DNA of 35,012 bases from a virus: IMG/VR virus record IMGVR_UViG_3300046683_000130, positions 1-35,012 of that record; one strand, written 5' to 3'. The translations under genes were made by a program, and so were the position numbers. Below, piece after piece: positions 1 to 6,223 of the stretch; the first letter of the stretch is position 1; every line of letters begins with the position of its first letter. A model generated the notes under the pieces. That model ran no database searches. It was not told the origin of the DNA and saw nothing but the letters and a program-made list of their open reading frames with translations.

Positions 1-129
1 CAGGTTGCGCGGCAAGGGTCAGCTACCGGACGGACCGGTAAAGCATTATGTGGTAAAGCCAAATTTCAACCGCACGCCGCCGAAAGCGAAGACGCTTAAG
101 GTTTAAGTAATGAAAAACGGTTATAGTTC
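1..129. repeat. Terminal direct repeat, left copy (circular closure)
   Basis: Bases 1-129 match 34871-34999 with a single difference (A at 105, C at 34975). The sequences diverge at base 130, where this copy enters a run of 15 C and the right copy shows a run of G. Both copies lie in the same gcrA reading frame, so the simplest reading is assembler overlap of a circular molecule of about 34,870 bp. A real terminal redundancy is less likely because a packaging-site-like region lies elsewhere, at 21400-21612. Confidence 0.9.
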
Positions 130-322
130 ACCCCCCCCCCCCCCCGAAGAGCCGCCTAACCCGCTGCCGCTGATCGAGCTCGAAGAGCACCATTGCCGCT
201 GGCCGCTCGGGGATCCCAGGGAACCGGATTTCGGTTTCTGCGCCCGCGCCAGGATCGCAGGCATGCCGTACTGTCCCGGCCATTGCGCCATCGCCTTCAA
301 CCACCAGGGGAAAGCCGCATGA
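110..322 (+). CDS. gcrA: GcrA family cell-cycle regulator, C-terminal part
   Basis: This is the continuation of the gene that starts at 34740. The product from ATG 110 is 70 residues: a proline linker encoded by a run of 15 C (131-145), then the conserved GcrA C-terminal domain with CRWPLGDPREPDFGFC and PYCPGHCAIAFN. In this copy the frame entering from base 2 meets TAA at 104-106; the right-hand copy has TCA there, so the stop is either a sequence error or a real variant. In canonical GcrA the C-terminal domain contacts RNA polymerase sigma70, and a proline-rich linker at this point is typical of the family. The stop codon overlaps the next gene's start (ATGA at 319-322), indicating translational coupling. 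Confidence 0.85.
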   Translation: MKNGYSSPPPPPEEPPNPLPLIELEEHHCRWPLGDPREPDFGFCARARIAGMPYCPGHCAIAFNHQGKAA

Positions 323-567
323 TCAACGAAAGGATTTTGCCGAACCCGTTCAAGTGCGAAGGCGGCGCCGAACTCGCCAATGTGCTCGATGGGATCGAGC
401 GCGAGCTTGACAACTATCAGCACGAAGCCATGCCGACCTTCCTCAATGACGCCTTCCTGCACAAGCTGGAACGTGAGGTCCTGGCCGCCGCCAGTAAAAG
501 CGATCGGCTCAGGCCGCAAGCGCTACAGATTGTCGGCAAGCTTCGCCGGTACTGGCCGCAGCCATGA
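319..567 (+). CDS. Hypothetical protein, partner of gcrA
   Basis: An 82-residue product starts MINERILPNPFKCEGG at ATG 319, overlapping the gcrA stop by ATGA. This coupling is the reason for choosing that start over the longer frame beginning at 193. The sequence is mostly helical and acidic to amphipathic (ELANVLDGIERELDNY, FLHKLEREVLAAASK). It has no signal peptide, membrane segment or recognised motif. It is the last gene of the short plus-strand gcrA operon and converges on the lysis cassette, with 96 bp between (568-663). Function unknown; an accessory to GcrA is only a guess from position. Confidence 0.7.
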   Translation: MINERILPNPFKCEGGAELANVLDGIERELDNYQHEAMPTFLNDAFLHKLEREVLAAASKSDRLRPQALQIVGKLRRYWPQP

Positions 568-663
568 GATCGAAAGGCCTTGCGCAAGGTGGTCAAGCCG
601 CGCTAGCACCCCTTGCAGATCCTCGGTTGCGTGGTGTCGAGCGGCGGCATCGGATCGATGTTG
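568..663. other. Convergent intergenic region
   Basis: These 96 bp lie between the ends of the plus-strand gcrA operon and the minus-strand holin. They contain a perfect palindrome CCTTGCGCAAGG (578-589). There is no convincing stem plus T-run terminator for either strand. A second perfect palindrome, CTACCGGTAG (664-673), spans the last codons and stop of the holin gene. Confidence 0.5.
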
Positions 664-897
664 CTACCGGTAGACCCAAAAGTGAGGCAGGCCCGGACCT
701 CCGCCGAGCACGCCAGAGAGCCAGACCACGATGGCGATCAGACAGAGCAGCGCGACAATGATCTGGCCGAACTTGTAGACGTTCGCCGGGATCGCCCAGC
801 CGAACATGCCGGTGATCACCCAGACGATGACGTAGGCGATCAGGCAGATGATCGCGATGTAGAGCATCAAATTGAGAAAACTGATCAGTATGCCCAT
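664..897 (-). CDS. Putative holin (two transmembrane segments)
   Basis: A 77-residue, very hydrophobic protein. Two membrane spans are visible, at about residues 3-30 (LISFLNLMLYIAIICLIAYV and on) and 42-63 (FGQIIVALLCLIAIVVWL), joined by a short FGWAIPANVYK loop. A short C-terminal tail ends HFWVYR. It follows the endolysin gene by 3 bp, and a strong Shine-Dalgarno (GGAGG) lies in the end of that gene. Size, two-TM topology and adjacency to a lysozyme gene fit a class II holin, which would form the inner-membrane lesion that releases the endolysin. There is no sequence-family recognition beyond topology. Confidence 0.65.
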   Translation of the reverse strand: MGILISFLNLMLYIAIICLIAYVIVWVITGMFGWAIPANVYKFGQIIVALLCLIAIVVWLSGVLGGGPGLPHFWVYR

Positions 898-900
898 GGC

Positions 901-1452
901 TCATTCCTCCGGTTGGTCGACCGCTTGCGGCATCGGCTCGACCGGCGGCTTCGGATCGGCCTTGCCGTCGTAATTTTCGTCCGGGATATTCTGGAACAGC
1001 AGGCTTTCGCTGGCGCGGCGCCGCGTCAGCCCCGGCAGCACCTTGCCGCCGCCCTTGTTCCACTTCTTGAACTCTTGCGCCGCGCCGGCAAAGTCTCCGG
1101 CGTTGACTTTCTTCAAGAGGGTGGACTTGGCGAGGTTTCCTTCTCCGCAATTGTAGGTGAAGGAGACGAGCGCATCGAATTGCCAAGGCATGAGCGGCAC
1201 TGTAACAAGGCGTCGTACAGCCTGCTCAAATCCCCCCATATCTTCCAGAAACGCTGCATGGCATTCCTCAGCCGTCCATCGAGAAGCTGCATCGAATTTC
1301 CTCCCGTGGTGGTTGGTGTGTCCCCATCCGATTGTCAGCACATCGGCCGGGCAATGATAGGGTTTATACTTGCCTTCGTGCGGCTGCAGGCAGCCCTCGA
1401 AATGCTTGATCAGATTGGCGCCGGCCGCCGTCAGCTTGCGATCCTCGTTCAT
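901..1452 (-). CDS. Endolysin, GH24 lysozyme (muramidase)
   Basis: The 183-residue protein hydrolyses the N-acetylmuramic acid to N-acetylglucosamine bond of peptidoglycan at lysis. The GH24 signature is clear: catalytic Glu19 in LIKHFEG, then VLTIGWGHT with Thr40, and later MPWQFDALVSFTYNCGEG. The residue six before Thr40, where T4 lysozyme has its catalytic Asp, is Cys34; the family is known to tolerate Asp or Cys there. About six extra residues lie between Glu19 and Cys34 compared with the usual spacing. The C-terminus is a proline-rich tail. There is no N-terminal signal or SAR segment, so export should depend on the neighbouring holin. A good Shine-Dalgarno (GGAGGG) precedes ATG 1452. 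Confidence 0.93.
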   Translation of the reverse strand: MNEDRKLTAAGANLIKHFEGCLQPHEGKYKPYHCPADVLTIGWGHTNHHGRKFDAASRWTAEECHAAFLEDMGGFEQAVRRLVTVPLMPWQFDALVSFTYNCGEGNLAKSTLLKKVNAGDFAGAAQEFKKWNKGGGKVLPGLTRRRASESLLFQNIPDENYDGKADPKPPVEPMPQAVDQPEE

Positions 1453-1464
1453 CGTACCCTCCCT

Positions 1465-1740
1465 TCAAGGATTGATGTTCAGCTTCTTGGTCATGATGTC
1501 GACGATGCGCTCGATCCGCGCCTTGTTGGCATCGGTTTCCTTTTCCGTCACCGTCAGCCGGTTGTTGATTTCGGCCAGGTGCGGCGAGCCGCGGATCTCG
1601 AGTGTGTCGACCCGGCTTTCCAGTTTGACCATGTAGGCGGTCATCGACAGCACTGCGGCGCCGATTGCGATCAGTTGCGCGATCAGGAAATAGACCAGCG
1701 TGGAATTTTCCTTGATCCAGGACTTGACGGGCGCGATCAC
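1465..1740 (-). CDS. One-TM coiled-coil protein of the lysis cassette (spanin- or holin-like)
   Basis: The 91-residue product uses GTG 1740, which overlaps the upstream fibre stop as GTGA; no ATG is available nearby. The N-terminus is short and basic (IAPVKSWIKENS). One membrane span follows (residues about 14-37, LVYFLIAQLIAIGAAVLSMT), then a long heptad-like helix (VKLESRVDTLEI, EINNRLTVTEKETDANKARI). This N-terminal TM plus coiled coil resembles Rz-type inner-membrane spanins, and also the small helical proteins next to holins in other phages. Its place directly before the endolysin supports a lysis role. No Rz1-like lipoprotein was seen overlapping it, so the spanin reading is uncertain. 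Confidence 0.6.
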   Translation of the reverse strand: MIAPVKSWIKENSTLVYFLIAQLIAIGAAVLSMTAYMVKLESRVDTLEIRGSPHLAEINNRLTVTEKETDANKARIERIVDIMTKKLNINP

Positions 1741-2792
1741 GGCACGCCGACCGCGGTCATGTAAGTGCGCAGGCGGTTGTAGAGCGCCGTGGGGATGGTC
1801 TGGGACACCGACGTTCCTAACGATGCCCCGATGGTTATCGCGGCTAACTGATAGGGCACACCCAACGCCGCGCCGTTGTTGTTCTCCCCGAGAGAGTAGA
1901 TGTTGAGATTGGCCAGGCCACTGGACGCCAGTGTGTTGTAGGCGCCGACAAAACTCCCGTTCTTGTAACCCGAAACTTCGTGGTTCGCGATGCGACTGAC
2001 AATATAATGCCCTCTGGCATCGGCGTTCGTGACGTTGCCGGCGGAGGCGGTTTGATTGAGCCGATAATAAGAGTTGCCATCTGTAAATTTTGGGATCGGA
2101 TAGGAAACGATGACGGTTCCTGTCGTGACACTGCCGACCGGCCCGACGCCTGATCCGGTCGTGGCGTTCGTCAAATTCCATACTGATAGATGCGCGTCAT
2201 CCCTGGTGTAGTGTGGCGAACTCGCGGTTGACGGATTGAACCCCGTATCGATGTACACGGTGGAAGAACCGCTCACGCCCAGATAGCCACGATCGGCGGT
2301 AAACGCAGGCGCCCCGTGCAGCGTCGCCCCGAAACTCGACGAAACCAGGTTGAGTTGCGCCGTTGCGGTGTCCTGCGTGGCGTAAATATGGAGCACATCC
2401 AGCTTGGCCCAAATGCCATCTGCCACCAGCCCGTTAATCAAGGCCGTATAGGCGTTGACATGGGTGGTATCGAGCCCGGACGTTCGGGCCAGGAATGCCG
2501 CCGCCTCTGCTCCCGATTTCGTAACGGCCGCCGTGGTCCCGGTGAGACTGTAAGATCCGGTTGCCGCGGAAAACGTCCTGGTGCCGGCCTTGGTGACATT
2601 CGCCGCCGTGCCCGCCAGACTGTAGGAGCCGGCGCCGGCGGCGAGCGTCTTGTTTCCCGCGCCGGATTTGGTGACGCCGGCCGCGGTCCCGGTGAGGCCG
2701 TAGGCGGCGGCACTGCCGCTCAGTATCTTATTTCCGGAAACCGCCGCGCCGGTTCGGTTGCCAAACCCGCTTAACTGTGTGACCCGCAGCAT
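1737..2792 (-). CDS. Tail fibre/spike protein with GSYSLTGTAA repeats
   Basis: The 351-residue start is ATG 2792, which overlaps the preceding stop as TGATG; the apparent earlier codon is TTG. After a short N-terminus come three degenerate repeats of about 23 residues (residues about 27-95) with cores AAYGLTGTAAGVTK, GSYSLAGTAANVTK and GSYSLTGTTAAVTK. The same repeat is amplified 21-fold in the large fibre at 22327-25662. The rest is a lectin-like beta domain: a helical start (NAYTALINGLVADGIWAKLD), then strands with GYLGVSGSSTVYIDTGFN and a C-terminal helix ALYNRLRTYM. This architecture is common in rhizobial phage tail proteins. It is the last structural gene before lysis, fitting a receptor-binding fibre. 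Confidence 0.75.
   Translation of the reverse strand: MLRVTQLSGFGNRTGAAVSGNKILSGSAAAYGLTGTAAGVTKSGAGNKTLAAGAGSYSLAGTAANVTKAGTRTFSAATGSYSLTGTTAAVTKSGAEAAAFLARTSGLDTTHVNAYTALINGLVADGIWAKLDVLHIYATQDTATAQLNLVSSSFGATLHGAPAFTADRGYLGVSGSSTVYIDTGFNPSTASSPHYTRDDAHLSVWNLTNATTGSGVGPVGSVTTGTVIVSYPIPKFTDGNSYYRLNQTASAGNVTNADARGHYIVSRIANHEVSGYKNGSFVGAYNTLASSGLANLNIYSLGENNNGAALGVPYQLAAITIGASLGTSVSQTIPTALYNRLRTYMTAVGVP
2500..2715 (-). repeat. Three GSYSLTG-type repeats in the small fibre
   Basis: Three in-frame repeats of about 72 bp encode the [AG]-x-Y-[GS]-L-[AT]-G-T-[AT]-A core followed by VTK. They are related to the large array at about 22570-24040. Boundaries are approximate. Confidence 0.75.
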
Positions 2793-3913
2793 CAATCGTC
2801 TGTCGCGGCTGATGTGGTGTAGAACAATTGGACACCGTGCAGCCGCGCGTCGATCGCCAGCGTGTCACCGGCATCGGACGGATTGCGACTGATTCGGAAC
2901 ATGACCTGGTCGCCGGCCGCCGGTGAGCCGGCCAACGTCAGCGCCGCGGACTCGCCGGTCACATACAGCGTATTGGTCACGCCGCCGATATCGTTGACCG
3001 AGACAGTGCTGCCAAAGGCGACATCGAGAGCGTCAGCATTCGACACCGTTACGGCATCCATGCCAACCGCGATCCCGAAATTGACCGTCGTGGCGGCGTG
3101 CGACCAGAACGCCTTGAAAGAAAGACTGCCCAGGTTCCACGACTTGGGCATCGCAATGTCGAACTGCGCATATTCGGCCGTGGTCGCATCGAAGTCGAGC
3201 GTCCGCACCATGTTTTTGTTGGTGGCCATCTCGATGGTGCCCGCAGCCGGTCCGTTGCTGGTGCGCGGCGTCATTGCGACCGCCGGGATCCAGATGGTTT
3301 GCCGGCCGATCATGCCACTAACCACCTCGGCGGCGAGCTCTTCCAGCGCGTCGGCGACATTGAACGAGGTCAGGGTCGATCCGGTTGCCGGCACAAAATC
3401 GACGACGTCAGCGCTGGTATGGCCCCAGCCGACCGCATAGTCGGTGGTCGTGGTCTTTTTCAGGAGTTGCCCGACCGCGCCGCCCGCCGGCAATGACGAG
3501 CCCGGCGTCTGGATCATCAACTGGTAATAGTCATGGCCCAGGCCGTCATTGGCGCCGGGATCGAAGCTCGAGCCCGAGGTGTGGTCGAAGATGACGACAT
3601 AGAGCCCGCCGTTAATCGAGAATGTATCCATCTTCGCGTAGACGGTAGACGGCGCCCAGACGCCGCGATCCCGAAAGGTGGCGACCGGCAATTCATATGG
3701 CCCCATCACCGTGGTGTCGGTCATGTGGACGTACATGTTGATGCCGACGATCTCGAAATGATCGATGCCGGCGGATGGATCCGGCCGCGCCTCCTGCGCG
3801 ATCATGCGCTGCACCAGATCCCAGAAATTGATGTCGACCTGCGCCGGCGACAGGTTGAAGCCCTGGCCGGTGCCCCAGCGCGCGAGGTCGTCGGTGCGAT
3901 AGGTTTGCGTCAC
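2792..3913 (-). CDS. Putative tail fibre/tail-associated structural protein
   Basis: A 373-residue protein starting at GTG 3913, with AGGA a few bases upstream. The N-terminus (TDDLARWGTGQGFNLSPAQV, then NFWDLVQRMI) resembles short N-terminal attachment regions of fibre proteins. The middle has beta-rich, G/T/S-rich segments and a VADALEELAAEVV helix. The C-terminal half (IWIPAVAMTPRTSNGPAAG, then strands ending GVQLFYTTS) looks like a jelly-roll domain seen at the C-termini of many phage fibre genes. It lies between two other fibre genes and overlaps the next one by one base. No enzymatic motif was seen. The role as fibre or spike is inferred from composition and position. Confidence 0.65.
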   Translation of the reverse strand: MTQTYRTDDLARWGTGQGFNLSPAQVDINFWDLVQRMIAQEARPDPSAGIDHFEIVGINMYVHMTDTTVMGPYELPVATFRDRGVWAPSTVYAKMDTFSINGGLYVVIFDHTSGSSFDPGANDGLGHDYYQLMIQTPGSSLPAGGAVGQLLKKTTTTDYAVGWGHTSADVVDFVPATGSTLTSFNVADALEELAAEVVSGMIGRQTIWIPAVAMTPRTSNGPAAGTIEMATNKNMVRTLDFDATTAEYAQFDIAMPKSWNLGSLSFKAFWSHAATTVNFGIAVGMDAVTVSNADALDVAFGSTVSVNDIGGVTNTLYVTGESAALTLAGSPAAGDQVMFRISRNPSDAGDTLAIDARLHGVQLFYTTSAATDD

Positions 3914-3929
3914 GTGCGTTTCCTAACTT

Positions 3930-5939
3930 TCAGTCACGGTAGATGATCGTGCCGCGGCTCTTGTAGATGGTGCTCAGGATCCAGCCAGTCTTGCCGGCAT
4001 CAGTCCGGACCAGGGTCCAACTGCTGCCGTCCTTGGACTGCCACAGCTTGTTTTGCGGCAGCGTTGACAGGCCCGGCGGATTTTCGAGCGCGGTGGTGAC
4101 GAAGAACCCAGCCACGCCGCTGTCGTCTTTTTTTCTGGCCTTGTAGAACCCGGCGCAAGATCCGGTGCCGCCGCTCTCGACATGCGCGCCATAAACCCAG
4201 CCGCTTGAGATCGATCCCGGCAGTCTGTGGTTGGTCCAGTTCACGCCGTCGGTCGAAGTCGCCACCGCGGCAGCGAGAGCCGTCAGCTTGTAGACAACGA
4301 CGGAAGGCGCGGAGAAAAAGTCGTAGTTCAGCTTATACGAAGACGCCGCGACGAAGACACCGTTGCCGAAGGTCACGCTCGACGTCGTGATGTTGGCGGC
4401 ACCGATGCCGCCGGCGGCGGCCGGCGATAAACCGGAGCATTCCGAGGTGTCGAATTTTGGCCTCCATCTGATGCCATCGGTCGAGACCGCCGACATGAAA
4501 TTCGTATCGATGAAACTGGCCGGAACGGTTTCATCCGGACCGGTGGCCTCCAGGTTCCAGTATCCGCGGTTGTACATGCCGGTGGTGACATAGACCTCGT
4601 TTTTCTTGTCCCATGCGACATTGCCGCCGACCGGAACCGGGTCGGTTTCACCTGGGTCCATGCCGCTGCCGTTCGCCGCCTCAATCACGCCATCGAACGG
4701 ATTGACGCCCTGCGCAAACGTCTCGCCATCGAAGGATACCGCCAGATAGGCTGCAACGCTGCTATCGGCGTCCTTCAGATACGACACGAAGAACGCGCCG
4801 CCGGCGAAGCTGCACGACTTTGCGCCGACGAAAAGCGGATCGCCGCCGATCGGCAAGCTGGCAACCGTGGCCCATTGCAGTTCACCGTGCTCGTCGAGGA
4901 CGCCGCGTTCGATGGTAAAACCCTTGGCGGCGATGAAGCAGGCCGGATATTGTGTCACGGGGTCGGTGGAACGATCGACCGGCTTGCCAAACGCGATGTA
5001 TTTGTTGCCGGAACAAACCACGGTCTTGCCGAGGCCGCTGGCGGCGTTCGAGGTCTTGCCGTCAAATTCGGTTTGCCATTCCAGTCCGTCTTGCGAGGTC
5101 TCGGTGATGCTGTCCACATAGTCCGAATTGATGATCGGTGTCGGCGCAATTCCGAGCACGGCCACGTCCGTCGGGGTCCACTGCACGTTGACGATGGCCT
5201 GGAACGGATCGAGCGCCCAGGGCGGATCGAAACCATGATCCGGATTGACCGGCCCCTCGGCCGGATCGCTGAAATCAAGATAGTGCGAATTCTTTAACGA
5301 GAACTGCAGGCCCTGGTGCTTGTCTTCGTCTTCCTTGCGGCTGGATTGATCCAGCGTGAACGAGACGTATTGCACCTCGACATAATCAGTCTTGTCCTGT
5401 TTGGTCTCGTCGTTCACATCCGTAAAATCATATCGATCCGATGCGACGACGTAGGCCTTCAGGTCCGGATTGGCATCGGTGGCCGCCTCGACATCATCGT
5501 CGATGATGGTGTCGCGGTGAAAGCAGCGCCGCGCTTCCACCGTCCGCGCCATGTTCTCGGCGTCGGTGCGGTTGCCGCGCCGCGCCTTCCATTGATTGGC
5601 ATCGCCACTTTCGTTCCAGGCCATTTCGATGATGGTCCTGACCGGCACCCATTCTTTTGGATCTTCCTGGTCCTCCTCGTCCGGCGCGCAGATTTTCAAC
5701 GTGCCTTCGCTGCGCGCCGGGTTGCCGTCCTCGCGATAGGCCGGATCATCGGGATCGTCGAGCCAGTACAGCCGCCGCACCACGCCCTGGAACTGGCCGG
5801 ACGGCGATTGGGTGGTGATGCGAAATACGTCGATGCGCTCGATGTCGAGCCAGATGTCTTGCAGCACCTCCTTGTCCTTGTTGGTGCCGAAGATCCGGAT
5901 GGTGTGCGAAGCCCGGATATCGGCATCGCTAAATCCCAT
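3930..5939 (-). CDS. Large tail fibre/baseplate protein with Asp-box beta-propeller
   Basis: A 669-residue protein from ATG 5939, overlapping the upstream stop as TGATG. The N-terminal about 240 residues are charged (LYWLDDPDDPAYRED, EDQEDPKEW) and may attach the protein to the tail tip. From about residue 280 five S-x-D-G-x-x-[WF] motifs appear at about 80-120 residue spacing: SQDGLEW, SFDGETF, STDGIRW, STDGVNW and SKDGSSW. These are Asp-box (BNR/sialidase-type) motifs, diagnostic of beta-propeller blades. Sialidase catalytic residues were not identified, so glycan binding rather than cleavage is the safer reading. It follows the hub gene and a 94-residue ORF, the usual place for host-recognition proteins. 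Confidence 0.75.
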   Translation of the reverse strand: MGFSDADIRASHTIRIFGTNKDKEVLQDIWLDIERIDVFRITTQSPSGQFQGVVRRLYWLDDPDDPAYREDGNPARSEGTLKICAPDEEDQEDPKEWVPVRTIIEMAWNESGDANQWKARRGNRTDAENMARTVEARRCFHRDTIIDDDVEAATDANPDLKAYVVASDRYDFTDVNDETKQDKTDYVEVQYVSFTLDQSSRKEDEDKHQGLQFSLKNSHYLDFSDPAEGPVNPDHGFDPPWALDPFQAIVNVQWTPTDVAVLGIAPTPIINSDYVDSITETSQDGLEWQTEFDGKTSNAASGLGKTVVCSGNKYIAFGKPVDRSTDPVTQYPACFIAAKGFTIERGVLDEHGELQWATVASLPIGGDPLFVGAKSCSFAGGAFFVSYLKDADSSVAAYLAVSFDGETFAQGVNPFDGVIEAANGSGMDPGETDPVPVGGNVAWDKKNEVYVTTGMYNRGYWNLEATGPDETVPASFIDTNFMSAVSTDGIRWRPKFDTSECSGLSPAAAGGIGAANITTSSVTFGNGVFVAASSYKLNYDFFSAPSVVVYKLTALAAAVATSTDGVNWTNHRLPGSISSGWVYGAHVESGGTGSCAGFYKARKKDDSGVAGFFVTTALENPPGLSTLPQNKLWQSKDGSSWTLVRTDAGKTGWILSTIYKSRGTIIYRD

Positions 5940-6223
5940 CAACCGCCGCCCATCGGCTGACCGATCACGCCCTGGCCGAACTTGCCGACGAACTGACTGT
6001 GATGCGCGCTCTTGAACGGCGTCTTGCGCTCGGTTTCATATTTGGTCATGTAGTACGTCTCGCTGACGCTGTAGGATCCGGTCATGGCGTTGCCGGAACC
6101 GCTTCGGCCCAGTTGCATCTTGACGTTGGGCACGCCGATCTGCCCCGGCGTATAGACGGTTGGCGCCGGCGTGATATTGGCGCTCTGGAACGGGCGAACC
6201 AGCGATTCGAATTCCGTGCTCAT
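5939..6223 (-). CDS. Small tail-module protein, unknown
   Basis: A 94-residue ORF with ATG 6223 overlapping the hub stop (ATGA) and its own stop overlapping the next gene. The sequence is polar and glycine/serine-rich (MQLGRSGSGNAMTGSYSVSE, ending FGQGVIGQPMGGG), with no membrane segment or known motif. Tight coupling on both sides and position between hub and propeller fibre suggest a tail-tip or fibre-assembly component. Function not recognised. Confidence 0.7.
   Translation of the reverse strand: MSTEFESLVRPFQSANITPAPTVYTPGQIGVPNVKMQLGRSGSGNAMTGSYSVSETYYMTKYETERKTPFKSAHHSQFVGKFGQGVIGQPMGGG

Noticed and set aside
1-129. Terminal repeat as a true virion direct terminal repeat
   Set aside because: The repeat lies in a gene, one copy ends in probable read artefact, and the terminase/HNH arrangement points to packaging near 21.5 kb. 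A circular assembly overlap is simpler.
578-589. CCTTGCGCAAGG palindrome as a bidirectional terminator
   Set aside because: It has no loop, no T-run and a short stem; kept only as a noted palindrome.
564-761. 65-residue plus-strand ORF starting with ATGA overlap after the 82-residue gene
   Set aside because: It runs antisense over the holin end, and its Arg-rich composition looks like a shadow; the overlap alone is not enough.
613-1764. 383-residue plus-strand open frame
   Set aside because: It is antisense to holin, endolysin and the coiled-coil gene, which have clear motifs and ribosome-binding sites; it has an Arg/Asp/His-rich composition typical of GC-rich shadow frames.
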